NCBI GenBank assembly: GCA_017436865.1
Contig: JAFSCH010000037.1
Span: 1-33,646 of the forward strand
Length of the DNA stretch: 33,646 bases
Origin: Lachnospiraceae bacterium
GTDB taxonomy: Bacteria; Bacillota; Clostridia; Lachnospirales; Lachnospiraceae
Direction of reading: 5' to 3'
The notes below the pieces were generated by a model. It saw only the letters and a program-made list of their open reading frames with translations. It ran no database searches and was not told the DNA's origin. How positions within the stretch are numbered: the first letter of the stretch is position 1; each line of letters begins with the position of its first letter. A program made the translations under genes and the position numbers. This document shows positions 8,507 through 16,642 of this stretch, one piece after another.

Positions 8507-8534
8507 AGTTACTGGAACGTAGTGAACAGTAACT
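8507..8534 (+). repeat. GTTACTG palindrome between nth and the exonuclease gene
   Basis: AGTTACTG (8507-8514) pairs perfectly with CAGTAACT (8527-8534) around a 12-nt loop, with no T-run. A degenerate relative (GTGAACAGTAAAATGGAACG) lies at 10222-10241 upstream of the VanW gene, so this is probably a small dispersed palindrome. It ends two bases before the weak ribosome binding site of the next gene. Confidence 0.5.
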
Positions 8535-8546
8535 TAGGAAATAAGT

Positions 8547-9311
8547 ATGCTGACAGATTATGTTGCAATGGATTTGGAGACAACTGGCTTGAATCCGCGC
8601 ATGGAAAAAATTATAGAAATTGGAGCGGTACGGGTTCGCAATGGTGTAGTAGAGGAAACATTTTGCACCTATATAAATCCTGCAAAGGCCATACCACAGA
8701 GGATAACAGAACTTACGGGAATTACAAATGAGGATGTTTCGAAAGCACCCTATATGGAGGAAGTGCTTCCTAGGTTTTTGGAATTCTTGGGAGAGGATTA
8801 TCTGCTGGGGCATAATATTATCTTTGATTATTCTTTTGTGAAAAAGGCGGCTGTGAATCAAAAGTTATCTTTTGAAAGAAAGGGTATTGATACGTTGCGA
8901 ATAGCAAGGCGCTTTTTGACGAATCTGGAAAGCAGGAATCTTGGATTTCTGTGCAAGCATTACGGGATTCCACTAGAAGAAGCTCATAGAGCATATCACG
9001 ATGCGCATGCAGCGCATTTGTTGTATCAAAGACTTAGTGAAGAGTTCTATGAAAAAGAAGAAGCGACTTTTTTACCAAAGCCGCTTGTATACAGTGTGAA
9101 AAAAGAAGTTCCTATGACGCCAAGACAGAAAACATATATTTTAGACTTGGCACAAAAATATCATATGGAAATCGAAAATGGACAGATAGTATTACCGCCT
9201 GTGCTTGTAGAAAAACTAGGAGACAGACTGGATATCGAACATATGACGAAAAATGAGGCAAGTCGACTCATTGACTGCGTATTGAGTAGAATGAAAGCAA
9301 CGATTCAATAG
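8547..9311 (+). CDS. DEDDh 3'-5' exonuclease (DNA polymerase III epsilon/PolC-type)
   Basis: The 254-residue protein starts at ATG 8547, with a modest AGGAA site and the hairpin above it. Exo I is MDLETTGL (Asp9, Glu11), Exo II is GHNIIFDYSF (Asp94), and Exo III is HRAYHDA (His147, Asp152): a complete DEDDh active site for 3'-to-5' removal of nucleotides. Residues ~190-254 form a small helical extension (MTPRQKTYILDLAQKY, MTKNEASRLIDCVL), seen in Lachnospiraceae homologues. It is too short to be a whole PolC and lacks a polymerase domain. A role in proofreading or repair is likely. It is in line with nth and may share its transcript. Confidence 0.9.
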   Translation: MLTDYVAMDLETTGLNPRMEKIIEIGAVRVRNGVVEETFCTYINPAKAIPQRITELTGITNEDVSKAPYMEEVLPRFLEFLGEDYLLGHNIIFDYSFVKKAAVNQKLSFERKGIDTLRIARRFLTNLESRNLGFLCKHYGIPLEEAHRAYHDAHAAHLLYQRLSEEFYEKEEATFLPKPLVYSVKKEVPMTPRQKTYILDLAQKYHMEIENGQIVLPPVLVEKLGDRLDIEHMTKNEASRLIDCVLSRMKATIQ

Positions 9312-9365
9312 AAATTCGCAAGTAGTGCGGATCCTTAAATAAAATGTAATATGTATAAGCAATCA

Positions 9366-9980
9366 TTAACAAGAAGAACAAACAGAATGTAAATGCTGTA
9401 AAATAGAGTTCTTCATGATAGATTGAATGCCTTCAGCCTGCTTGATCAGAGTCTGTATTTTCTCTGGTGTACCAACCTGGGTATAAAGCTCAGAGAGCAG
9501 ATAAAAGCTTTTGCTTACATCGCTTCCGGTAGAAATAGCATATTCTAACACAAGGATGGCATTTTTTTTGTCGTCCGATTCCGCAAGCTTTTCCGCGAGC
9601 TTATGGAGAATGGTGACCATTTGCGTATAGTGAGCATCATATTCACTTAAAGGTGTGATGTTTGCCGTACCATAAGTGAGCTTTAAGTCAGTATTGCTGA
9701 TACCTGTCAGGTTTACGATTTTTAAGGAAGACATATCCTTTAAATCCTGCAAATACGAAAGGATTTGTGAAGTGGGCTGAAGTGGTTGTAAAGTTAGGAT
9801 TTCTTCCGGGATGGAAATATAGTTCAAATTCTCCAAAGATTTTTTTCGGACAAAATTAGACTTATATTCTTTGTTCCAGAAGTTTTGATCTATATTTTCT
9901 TGTTTGTTTTTGTCTCTTGTAATAGAAATAGCAACAAAACAACCCAGGATCAGGGTGCTTGCAAAAATAAAAAAATTCAT
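9366..9980 (-). CDS. Membrane-anchored TPR-like protein of unknown function
   Basis: This is the only convincing minus-strand gene. The start codon is at 9980 and the site GAAAGGAT lies just upstream on that strand. The 204-residue product begins with one hydrophobic helix (MNFFIFASTLILGCFVAIS, residues ~1-20), followed by a basic stretch, so the bulk is probably cytoplasmic. Residues ~100-200 are helical and resemble tetratricopeptide-type repeats (LAEKLAESDDKKNAILVLEY, SFYLLSELYTQVGTPEKIQ). The protein ends in CSSC, a possible disulfide or metal pair. I recall similar hypothetical proteins in Lachnospiraceae but know no function. It is divergent from the small peptide gene at 10029 and convergent with the exonuclease gene. 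Confidence 0.8.
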   Translation of the reverse strand: MNFFIFASTLILGCFVAISITRDKNKQENIDQNFWNKEYKSNFVRKKSLENLNYISIPEEILTLQPLQPTSQILSYLQDLKDMSSLKIVNLTGISNTDLKLTYGTANITPLSEYDAHYTQMVTILHKLAEKLAESDDKKNAILVLEYAISTGSDVSKSFYLLSELYTQVGTPEKIQTLIKQAEGIQSIMKNSILQHLHSVCSSC

Positions 9981-10028
9981 TTATAATATCCTTTCAGTAT
10001 AAAGATTATGGAATGGAGTGGTAAGATT

Positions 10029-10136
10029 ATGAATATACATAATAAGAAAACACAACGAACCATAGCTGCAGTAATCGTAATTGTTCTGATTCTTGCAATG
10101 GTGATTCCAAGTTTCCTTAGTATAGTAGGTGTTTAA
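10029..10136 (+). CDS. 35-residue single-span membrane peptide
   Basis: A short open frame runs from ATG 10029 to TAA 10134-10136, with a possible site TGGAGTGG at 10013-10020. The product is 35 residues: a basic start (MNIHNKKTQR) and one hydrophobic helix (TIAAVIVIVLILAMVIPSFL). This layout fits small single-span membrane proteins often found in Firmicutes, such as DUF4044-type peptides, though the match is not certain. It is divergent from the TPR-like gene, 48 bp away. Codon choice and start context support a real gene, but a small ORF this size can arise by chance. Confidence 0.55.
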   Translation: MNIHNKKTQRTIAAVIVIVLILAMVIPSFLSIVGV

Positions 10137-10272
10137 ATTCAGAATCCTAGTTATATTTTATAAAAATATTATGTAAATTACAAGCACTTGTGTTATATTT
10201 GTCTGAATTGTTATGAAAGCGGAGTGAACAGTAAAATGGAACGAAGTGAAGAGTAACATGCAGGAGGAGAAT

Positions 10273-11847
10273 ATGAAAAAATTGAAAGAGAAGAAATGTT
10301 TTACAATTTCTACAGTGTTATTTGCTGTCATGGTCATGTTAATGTCATTGCCTATGCAGAAGGTGCAGGCGAGAAGTGAAGATAAAACCATATTAGATGG
10401 TATTTATATGGATCAGATTGATTTGTCAGGCATGACCGTAGAGGAAGCAACCAATACAGTAAATGCCTTTGTGGATGAATTGAAGCAGCGAGTTGTTACT
10501 TTTGGTGCAGTAGATGAGCATTATGTAGCAATTACTGCCGGAGAGTTAAACCTTATTTGGACGAATCCGGAAGTGTTGGAAGAGGCAGCGGGTCTTGGAA
10601 AAGAAGGAAATATTGTACAAAGATATAAAGCGATTCAGGATTTGAAGCATGGGAAAAAGATATACCCTCTTGCATTAAGTGTGGATAAGGATATTATTCG
10701 TACGGTTATGACAGAACAGTGTGCAGAATATGATATTCCTGCAGTGAATGCTTCCTTACGACGTGAGGGAGAAGGTTTTATTGTAATTGAAGGGCAGACA
10801 GGACTTAGTACCAATATTGAAGAAACGATAAATAAAACATATGACTATTTGACGAAGAATTGGGATTATCAGGATGCGGCGATTGATGTTGTTGTTGATG
10901 TAACACAACCAAAAGGCGATGCACAGGAGCTTGCAGCGGTAAAGGATGTTCTTGGAACTTTTACTACAAGCTATTCGACTAGCGGTAAGGCAAGAAGAGC
11001 AAATGTAGAGAATGGTGCTAGATTGATTAATGGTATTACGTTATATCCGGGAGAGGAGTTCTCTACCTATGAAAGTGTAAGACCTTTTACGGAAGATAAT
11101 GGGTATTATCCGGCAGGTTCTTATCTGAATGGTAAAGTAGTAGATAGTATTGGTGGTGGAATCTGTCAGGTATCAACTACGTTGTATAATGCAGTTCTTT
11201 TGTCAGAGCTTGAGGTAACAGAGCGACACAATCACTCCATGATTGTCAGCTATGTAGAACCATCCATGGATGCTGCGATTGCCGAATCTGCAGGAAAAGA
11301 CTTTAAATTTAAGAATAATTTGAATTACCCGATTTATATAGAGGGTGTAACAGCAGATAGAAAAGTGACTTTTACTATTTATGGACTGGAAGAAAGAAGT
11401 CAGGATCATAAAGTGAAGTATGAAAGCGAAGTGCTCAAGGTAACAAAGCCGGAATCTGAGACAATTGTTCAGGATGCGGGTATGCCAATTGGTTCTGTGG
11501 TAGTGGAATCAGCACATATCGGTTATGTTGCACAGCTTTGGAAAGTCATTGAGGAAAATGGACAGGAGATTAGTAGAGAGGTTATTAATAAAAGTAACTA
11601 CAAGGTGTCTCCTAGAAGTGCAACGGTAGGAACTGCAACCGATAATCCATTGCATGCGCAACGCATACAGGCTGCCATTGCTACGGGAAGCATTGACCAA
11701 GTCAAAGCAGAAGCAGGGGCGATTAAGGCAGAGATGGCAGCTGTTGCGGCTCAACAACAGCAGATTGCTCAACAGCAGGCAGAGTTAGAGGCGTATTATA
11801 AAGCTTTGGCAGAACAAGAAGCAGCGGAAGGTGTAGCAGCACCTTAA
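10273..11847 (+). CDS. VanW family protein, exported
   Basis: The start is ATG 10273 after AGGAGG (10262-10267); an upstream GTG at 10246 is less likely. The 524-residue protein has a signal sequence or anchor (MKKLKEKKCFTISTVLF, hydrophobic core to about residue 28, VQARSED). Residues ~35-215 look like two peptidoglycan-binding type 4 repeats (GMTVEEATNTVNAFVDEL). The VanW domain follows (~225-370) with the hallmark GGGICQVSTTLYNA and ERHNHSMIVSYVEPSMDAAI. A further beta domain and a Gln/Ala-rich helical tail (AAVAAQQQQIAQQQAELEA) close it. Such proteins act at the cell wall, but their exact reaction is unknown. No vancomycin-resistance genes are nearby. Confidence 0.9.
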   Translation: MKKLKEKKCFTISTVLFAVMVMLMSLPMQKVQARSEDKTILDGIYMDQIDLSGMTVEEATNTVNAFVDELKQRVVTFGAVDEHYVAITAGELNLIWTNPEVLEEAAGLGKEGNIVQRYKAIQDLKHGKKIYPLALSVDKDIIRTVMTEQCAEYDIPAVNASLRREGEGFIVIEGQTGLSTNIEETINKTYDYLTKNWDYQDAAIDVVVDVTQPKGDAQELAAVKDVLGTFTTSYSTSGKARRANVENGARLINGITLYPGEEFSTYESVRPFTEDNGYYPAGSYLNGKVVDSIGGGICQVSTTLYNAVLLSELEVTERHNHSMIVSYVEPSMDAAIAESAGKDFKFKNNLNYPIYIEGVTADRKVTFTIYGLEERSQDHKVKYESEVLKVTKPESETIVQDAGMPIGSVVVESAHIGYVAQLWKVIEENGQEISREVINKSNYKVSPRSATVGTATDNPLHAQRIQAAIATGSIDQVKAEAGAIKAEMAAVAAQQQQIAQQQAELEAYYKALAEQEAAEGVAAP

Positions 11848-11887
11848 TAACATATTATAGACAATAAATGAATACAGAGGATAGGTT

Positions 11888-12997
11888 ATGAATTTTGGAA
11901 AGGTATCGGAGAGTGTTTATAAGCGCACCGTATATAAAACCATTCATACAATTGGATATTTTGATAAAGAAACAAAAAATGGCGCAGTACTGGGGGCAGA
12001 CTGCGCCTTTTTTCGGCTTACGCCGAAAAAGTCAATAGGTGCGCACTCGTTTGAAGATGAAGAATGTCGCAAGCGACCACACTCGGCGCAAGAATGTGCT
12101 ATGCACATTCCATCTTTAGGTTCATTGGTTACGGCTAGTGGGCAGGCATGGGGAAAGGATGCTGCGGTAGCGACAAGGGCAGCACACCATGCATTAAACC
12201 ATTTGGCGACAATGGGGGCCTTGTGTGATGTGGAAGAAGAAAAAGCAATTGCTTATATCACCTTAAATATGAATATTCCAACAGAGTATCGGGAAGCAAA
12301 GTTGCGGGCAGTCTTGGAAAAAGTGACACAGACAATGGCAGCGATGCGTGTGTCGATTCTCACAACGGAGGTACAGGTTATACCGGGGATTACAACTGTT
12401 CTAGTAACAGCGCATGCGTATGCTTATGGTACAAAGCAAGCAATTCTTGTACCTGGAGGAGCACAACCGGAGCAGGATGTTGTAATGACAAAATGGCTTG
12501 GACTTGAAGGAACAGCAACGATTACAGATAGAAAAATGCGAGAGTTGTTGACTCGTTATCCAGCAGGATTATTAGAGGAAGCTGCAGGGTTTGAAAAATA
12601 CCTGTCGATTATTCCGGAGGCAGCAATCGCCGCACAGTCCGGCGTTAGCGCGATGCAGGTGGTACGCGAAGGTGGCATATTTGGCGCACTTTGGGAGCTT
12701 GCAGAGGAGAGCGGCGTTGGACTGGTCATAGACTTAAAGAAGATACCCGTGAAGCAGGAGACAATAGAGGTTTGTGAGTTTTTTGATGCAAATCCGTACA
12801 AACTGTTAGCAGGAGGAAGCCTTCTGTTTACGACGGACAAGGGCGTGGACCTTGTAGAACTGTTAGGGGAACATGGTATTGCGGCAACTGTAATCGGAAA
12901 GACCATAGAAGGAAATGACCGTATTCTAGTGAACGAGGAAGAGAAGAGATTCCTTGAGCCGGCACGAGAAGATGAATTGTACAAGGTGCTGCAATAA
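11888..12997 (+). CDS. PurM/HypE-like (AIR synthase-related) protein with palindromic insert
   Basis: The 369-residue protein belongs to the AIR synthase-related superfamily that includes HypE, ThiL and PurM. The start MNFGKVSESVYKRTVYK and GADCAFF match its family start and ATP/metal-binding Asp motif. The second half is well preserved: VTKWLGLEGTATI, VREGGIFGALWELAEESGVG, IDLKKIPVKQETIEVCEFF, NPYKLLAGGSLLFTT and VIGKTIEGNDRILVN. Residues ~43-75 are an Arg/Cys/His-rich stretch (RLTPKK to CAMHIPS) that does not look like the family and is encoded by a palindrome-rich insert (12009-12110). The expected DPITGT-like segment after it is also altered (TASGQAWGK). Substrate unknown. Whether the protein still works is unclear. 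Confidence 0.8.
   Translation: MNFGKVSESVYKRTVYKTIHTIGYFDKETKNGAVLGADCAFFRLTPKKSIGAHSFEDEECRKRPHSAQECAMHIPSLGSLVTASGQAWGKDAAVATRAAHHALNHLATMGALCDVEEEKAIAYITLNMNIPTEYREAKLRAVLEKVTQTMAAMRVSILTTEVQVIPGITTVLVTAHAYAYGTKQAILVPGGAQPEQDVVMTKWLGLEGTATITDRKMRELLTRYPAGLLEEAAGFEKYLSIIPEAAIAAQSGVSAMQVVREGGIFGALWELAEESGVGLVIDLKKIPVKQETIEVCEFFDANPYKLLAGGSLLFTTDKGVDLVELLGEHGIAATVIGKTIEGNDRILVNEEEKRFLEPAREDELYKVLQ
12009..12110 (+). repeat. Palindrome-rich in-frame insert inside the PurM-like gene
   Basis: Within ~100 bp lie TTTTTCGGC-ttac-GCCGAAAAA (12009-12030), the palindrome GTGCGCAC (12039-12046), GTCGC-aa-GCGAC (12066-12077) and GAATGTGC-tat-GCACATTC (12092-12110). The stem-with-short-loop style is like the dispersed repeats elsewhere in the window. 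It keeps the reading frame and adds roughly 30 residues, much as Rickettsia palindromic elements do in coding sequence. Confidence 0.6.
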
Positions 12998-13077
12998 AAC
13001 GGGATAGGTCATGAGAAAATGAATATGATTCAGGGAGTCATAGAGTGCGATATTATAAGGTAAAGGAGAATGAGACT

Positions 13078-13560
13078 ATGAGAGAAAAGATTTTGTCTAT
13101 TATCGAGAAGAACAGTAGAATTGATTTAAAAGAGCTTGCAGTGATTCTTGGTGTAGAAGAAGTAGATATTGTAAATGAAATGGAGCTTATGGAGAAGGAA
13201 GGTGTAATCTGTGGTTATCATACTTTGATTGACTGGGAAAAGACCAGCGCAGAGAAGGTAAATGCTTTGATAGAGGTAAGAGTAACACCACAGAGAGGAA
13301 ATGGATTTGACAGTATTGCAGAGAAAATCTATAAGTATTCTGAGGTGCATGCTGTTTACTTGATTTCCGGTGGTTATGATTTACTTGTAACTTTAGAAGG
13401 AAAGTCTTTGAAGGAAATTTCAAGCTTTGTATCAGAGAAGCTTTCTACACTGGATTCAGTATTAAGTACAGCAACACATTTTATTTTGAAGAAATATAAG
13501 GATCACGGAACCATTCTTGCAAAAAAAGAAGTTGATGAAAGGATGCAGGTGACACCATGA
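13078..13560 (+). CDS. Lrp/AsnC-family transcriptional regulator
   Basis: The start is ATG 13078, nine bases after AAAGGAG (13062-13068), giving 160 residues. Residues ~1-55 form a winged helix-turn-helix (ILSIIEKNSRIDLKELAVIL, EKEGVICGYHTLID). Residues ~65-150 form the ligand-binding RAM domain (ALIEVRVTPQRGNGFD, VHAVYLISGGYDLLVTLEG). Such proteins respond to amino acids. The stop codon overlaps the start of the aminotransferase gene (ATGA), so the two are translationally coupled and the regulator probably controls this operon or amino-acid metabolism. Confidence 0.92.
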   Translation: MREKILSIIEKNSRIDLKELAVILGVEEVDIVNEMELMEKEGVICGYHTLIDWEKTSAEKVNALIEVRVTPQRGNGFDSIAEKIYKYSEVHAVYLISGGYDLLVTLEGKSLKEISSFVSEKLSTLDSVLSTATHFILKKYKDHGTILAKKEVDERMQVTP

Positions 13561-14735
13561 GAAATCCATTATCAGAAACCATCGTAGGGATTAAGCCTTC
13601 AGGCATCAGAAAATTCTTTGACATCGTAAGTGAAATGAAGGATGCCATTTCTCTTGGCGTTGGTGAGCCTGATTTTGAGACTCCGTGGCACATAAGAGAT
13701 GAGGGAATTAAGTCCTTAGAAAAAGGAAAAACATTTTATACATCCAATTCCGGTCTATTAGAATTAAGACAAGAAATGTGTAATTATTTAAAAAGAAGAT
13801 ATGATATAACCTATCGTGCAAGAGAGGAAGTATTGGTTACCGTTGGCGGTTCTGAGGCTATTGATATTGCGCTTCGTGCTATGGTAGACCCAGGTGATGA
13901 GGTACTCATTCCTCAGCCAAGTTACGTTTCCTATGAGCCTTGTGCTGTGCTTGCAGGAGCAAAGCCGGTTATCATTGAGCTAAAGCATGAGAATCAATTC
14001 CGATTGACAGCAGAAGAATTAGAAGCTGCCATTACGGATAAAACAAAGATTTTGATCTTACCATTTCCAAATAATCCAACAGGTGCGATTATGGAAAGAG
14101 CTGATTTGGAGGCAATTGCAAAGGTAATCGAGAAGCATGATTTGTTTGTTGTTTCAGATGAGATTTATTCTGAGCTTTGCTATACAGAGAAGCATGTTTC
14201 CATTGTAAACATTCCGGGAATGAGGGAGAGAACGATTTTAATCAATGGTTTTTCAAAATCCTATGCCATGACTGGTTGGAGACTTGGCTATGCTTGCGGA
14301 CCGGAAGAAATCATTGCTCAGATGACGAAAATTCATCAATTTTGTATTATGTGTGCACCAACTACAGCACAGTATGCAGCGATAGAAGCACTTAAAAATG
14401 GTGATGATGATGTTGCTATGATGCGTGAATCTTATGATCAGAGAAGAAGATTTTTGGTACACGCCTTTAAGCAGATGGGCTTGGAATGCTTTGAACCGTT
14501 TGGAGCTTTTTATATATTCCCATGTATTAAGGAATTTGGTATGACAAGTGATGAGTTTGCAAACCGCTTCTTACAGGAAGAAAAGGTTGCTGTTGTACCG
14601 GGAACTGCATTTGGTGAATGTGGAGAAGGATTTATTCGTATTTCCTATGCATATTCTATGGAACGATTAAAAGAAGCGATTGGAAGATTGGAGCGCTTTG
14701 TGGCAAGACTTCGTGAGGAAAAAGCGAAGAATTAA
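13557..14735 (+). CDS. PLP-dependent aminotransferase, class I/II
   Basis: This is a 392-residue fold-type I aminotransferase. LGVGEPDFETPWHI is the substrate-end motif, VTVGGSEAIDIALRAM the cofactor-binding glycine loop, FPNNPTGAIM the Asn of the cofactor pocket, VSDEIYSEL the Asp that binds the pyridine nitrogen, and NGFSKSYAMTGWRLGY the Schiff-base Lys. YSMERLKEAIGRLERF ends the small domain. All core residues are present. It probably moves an amino group between an aromatic or aspartate-type amino acid and 2-oxoglutarate; the exact substrate cannot be read. It overlaps the regulator gene by four bases, and a terminator follows at 14751-14778. Confidence 0.93.
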   Translation: MRNPLSETIVGIKPSGIRKFFDIVSEMKDAISLGVGEPDFETPWHIRDEGIKSLEKGKTFYTSNSGLLELRQEMCNYLKRRYDITYRAREEVLVTVGGSEAIDIALRAMVDPGDEVLIPQPSYVSYEPCAVLAGAKPVIIELKHENQFRLTAEELEAAITDKTKILILPFPNNPTGAIMERADLEAIAKVIEKHDLFVVSDEIYSELCYTEKHVSIVNIPGMRERTILINGFSKSYAMTGWRLGYACGPEEIIAQMTKIHQFCIMCAPTTAQYAAIEALKNGDDDVAMMRESYDQRRRFLVHAFKQMGLECFEPFGAFYIFPCIKEFGMTSDEFANRFLQEEKVAVVPGTAFGECGEGFIRISYAYSMERLKEAIGRLERFVARLREEKAKN

Positions 14736-14750
14736 TAAAATGGTATATAA

Positions 14751-14778
14751 AGTGCAAGCTACTGGGCTTGCACTTTTT
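14751..14778 (+). terminator. Terminator of the regulator-aminotransferase operon
   Basis: AGTGCAAGC (14751-14759) pairs with GCTTGCACT (14766-14774), followed by TTTTT. It lies 16 bp after the aminotransferase stop codon, and repeat copy 2 follows 8 bp after it. Confidence 0.85.
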
Positions 14779-14785
14779 GAAATAA

Positions 14786-14877
14786 TAGAAAATTGCTGTA
14801 ACGAAGTGGTAGTTAGACAAGAATTTCGTAAGAAATTCTTGTCTAACGTGATTGCTACTGAGCAGACACTTTTTTAG
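14786..14877 (+). repeat. Terminator-trailing palindromic repeat, copy 2 (variant)
   Basis: The first half matches the other copies (TAGAAAATTGCTGTAACG, then GACAAGAATTTC). Here the main stem is longer: TTAGACAAGAATTTC-gtaa-GAAATTCTTGTCTAA is a perfect 15-bp stem. The second hairpin is replaced by a different sequence ending in GACACTTTTTTAG, similar to the terminator at 117-136. It begins 7 bp after the T-run at 14774-14778 and ends about 23 bp before trmL. Confidence 0.8.
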
Positions 14878-14899
14878 TGAGAAAGAGGTAAATGTCATT

Positions 14900-15391
14900 A
14901 TGAATATCGTATTACACCAGCCGGAGATTCCGGCAAATACTGGAAATATTGGAAGAACTTGTGTGGCAACCAATTCCACGCTTCATTTGATAGAGCCACT
15001 TGGTTTTCGTTTGACAGGAAAAGAGTTAAAACGTGCAGGAATGGATTACTGGGAGCATCTCGATGTCAGAAGATATATGAATTTTGAAGAGTTTTTGGAG
15101 AAGAATCCAAATGCAAAAATCTGGATGGCAACTACAAAGGCAAAGAAAACCTATACCGAAGCACAGTTTGGACCAGATGATTATATTATGTTTGGTAAAG
15201 AAAGTGCTGGTATCCCGGAAGAGATTTTGGTGGATTATGAAGACACCTGTATTCGTATTCCGATGCTTGATAAGGTAAGGAGTCTCAATTTGTCCAATTC
15301 GGTAAGTGTTGTGTTGTATGAAGCACTCAGACAGAATGATTTTGCCAATATGCAGTTAGAGGGAGAGTTGCATCATTTGTCGTGGAAGTAG
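14900..15391 (+). CDS. trmL: tRNA (cytidine(34)-2'-O)-methyltransferase
   Basis: The start is ATG 14900 with AGAGG at 14884-14888; an earlier in-frame ATG at 14852 lies inside the repeat and lacks a site. The 163-residue protein is a minimal SPOUT methyltransferase: MNIVLHQPEIPANTGNIGRTC at the start, FGKESAGIPEEIL in the middle, and IPMLDKVRSLNLSNSVSVVLYEAL as the knot that binds S-adenosylmethionine. It methylates the wobble-position ribose of certain leucine tRNAs. Length and motifs match TrmL/YibK. A palindromic repeat copy sits directly before it. A terminator follows at 15459-15502. Confidence 0.95.
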   Translation: MNIVLHQPEIPANTGNIGRTCVATNSTLHLIEPLGFRLTGKELKRAGMDYWEHLDVRRYMNFEEFLEKNPNAKIWMATTKAKKTYTEAQFGPDDYIMFGKESAGIPEEILVDYEDTCIRIPMLDKVRSLNLSNSVSVVLYEALRQNDFANMQLEGELHHLSWK

Positions 15392-15844
15392 TAGGTATGT
15401 TGAACGATATTAATAGCTGTTATTGAAAAAATAAGGAAAGCGATTTTACGCATGCTTTAAAAAGCCAGAAACGAGACATTGGACTTGTTTTTGGCTTTTT
15501 TTCAATAGGAAAGTTATATGAACTGTTCTACTGAAAAAAATATGCGTAGAATGAAATAAGGAAATTATTACATTGTTCTTTTAGAATGTAAAAAGTGCCA
15601 AAAACTGTTGTGTCCAATGACAAAAAATAAGAAATGGGGGAAAAGTATAGATACATTCCCGAAAAAATATAGATTATCTCTGTTTTTGAGAAAAAATACG
15701 CTAAAAGCCTTGATAAGTTATACAAAATACATAAAATAGAAAGAGTAAGCGACAAAAATATAGATAACATAGCCAAAAGCAAATAATGGCACAAATGGCG
15801 TAAAATAAGCAAAAAATGGAAGAAAACAATAAAAACAAGGAAAT
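15392..15844 (+). other. Gene-free stretch, terminator then A-rich remnant DNA
   Basis: After the trmL terminator, ~300 bp are strongly A-rich on the plus strand and broken by stop codons in all frames checked by eye. The motif AAAA(A/G)TATAGAT recurs three times (near 15643, 15664 and 15755). No gene is recognised. The following isomerase fragment starts abruptly, so this stretch may be the far side of a deletion or insertion. Confidence 0.4.
15421..15507 (+). terminator. Terminator after trmL
   Basis: AAAAAGCCAGAAAC (15459-15472) pairs with GTTTTTGGCTTTTT (15487-15500), followed by T. An outer pairing, TATTGAAAAAA (15421-15431) with the T-rich tail and TCAATA (to 15507), could extend the stem. 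Confidence 0.75.
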
Positions 15845-16630
15845 AAGAAGCCTGAAATTCTTCCTAAGCTTGCTCAGTATGAGTTAACACTTCTTGACTG
15901 GGTTGAAGAGCATAGAGGATACAGAAAGTATGTTGCTATCGCAGGAAAGTGCTGGCCAGCATTCCAGACACAGTTCGGATTCGTTCCTTGCTATGTAAAC
16001 AGCCGTTTAACTGGACGTGGAATCCCGGTTTCCTGTGAGGTAGATATTTATGGTGCATTAAGTGAGTTCATTGGTACTGTAATCAGTGAAGATGCTACAA
16101 CATTACTTGATATCAACAATACAGTTCCATCTGATATTTACGAAGCAGATATCAAGGATAAGTTCAACTATACATTAAATGATACATTCATGGGCTTCCA
16201 CTGTGGAAACACATTCTCTAAGAAGTTATCATTCTGCGAGATGAAGTATCAGCTTATCATGGCTAGAAGCCTTCCAGAAGAAGTAACACAGGGTACTCTT
16301 GAAGGAGATATCGTTCCTGGAGATATCACATTCTTCCGTTTACAGAGTACAGCAGATTGCCAGATTCGTGCTTACATCGCACAGGGTGAAGTTCTTCCAG
16401 TAGCAACAAGATCCTTTGGTGCAATCGGTATCTTTGCAATTCCTGAAATGGGAAGATTCTATCGTCATGTATTAATTGAGAAGAATTATCCTCATCACGG
16501 AGCTGTTGCTTTCGGACACTTTGGAAAGGCTCTGTATGAAGTATTCAAGTATATCGGTGTTCCATTAGAGGACATCAACTTCAACCAGCCAAAGGGTATG
16601 ATGTATCCAACAGAGAATCCTTTTGCATAA
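15845..16630 (+). pseudogene. 5'-truncated L-fucose/L-arabinose isomerase-type gene
   Basis: An open frame without a start codon runs from ~15845 (in-frame TAA at 15830) to TAA 16628. The 262 residues match the C-terminal half of L-fucose isomerase-like enzymes: KPEILPKLAQYELTLLDW, FGFVPCYVNSRLTGRGIPVSCEVDIYG, LLDINNTVPSD, FHCGNTFSKKL and FGHFGKALYEVFKYIGV. The residues expected for metal binding (Glu in SCEVD, Asp in LLDIN, His in FGHFG) are kept, but the N-terminal half (~200-300 residues) is missing. The nearest in-frame ATG is 16190. Codon use resembles the strongly expressed msmK gene, and no internal stop has formed, so truncation is probably recent. Xylulokinase lies 2 kb downstream. 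Confidence 0.75.
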
Positions 16631-16642
16631 GGTAAATAAAAT

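Noticed and set aside
8016-8861. 281-residue minus-strand open frame across nth and the exonuclease gene
   Set aside because: It lies opposite two well-supported genes with complete active sites, and its product has no recognisable features.
11981-12007. GGCGCAGT/ACTGCGCC hairpin as part of the insert in the PurM-like gene
   Set aside because: It encodes the conserved GAVLGADCAF region of the family, so it is native sequence; the insert is taken to start after it.
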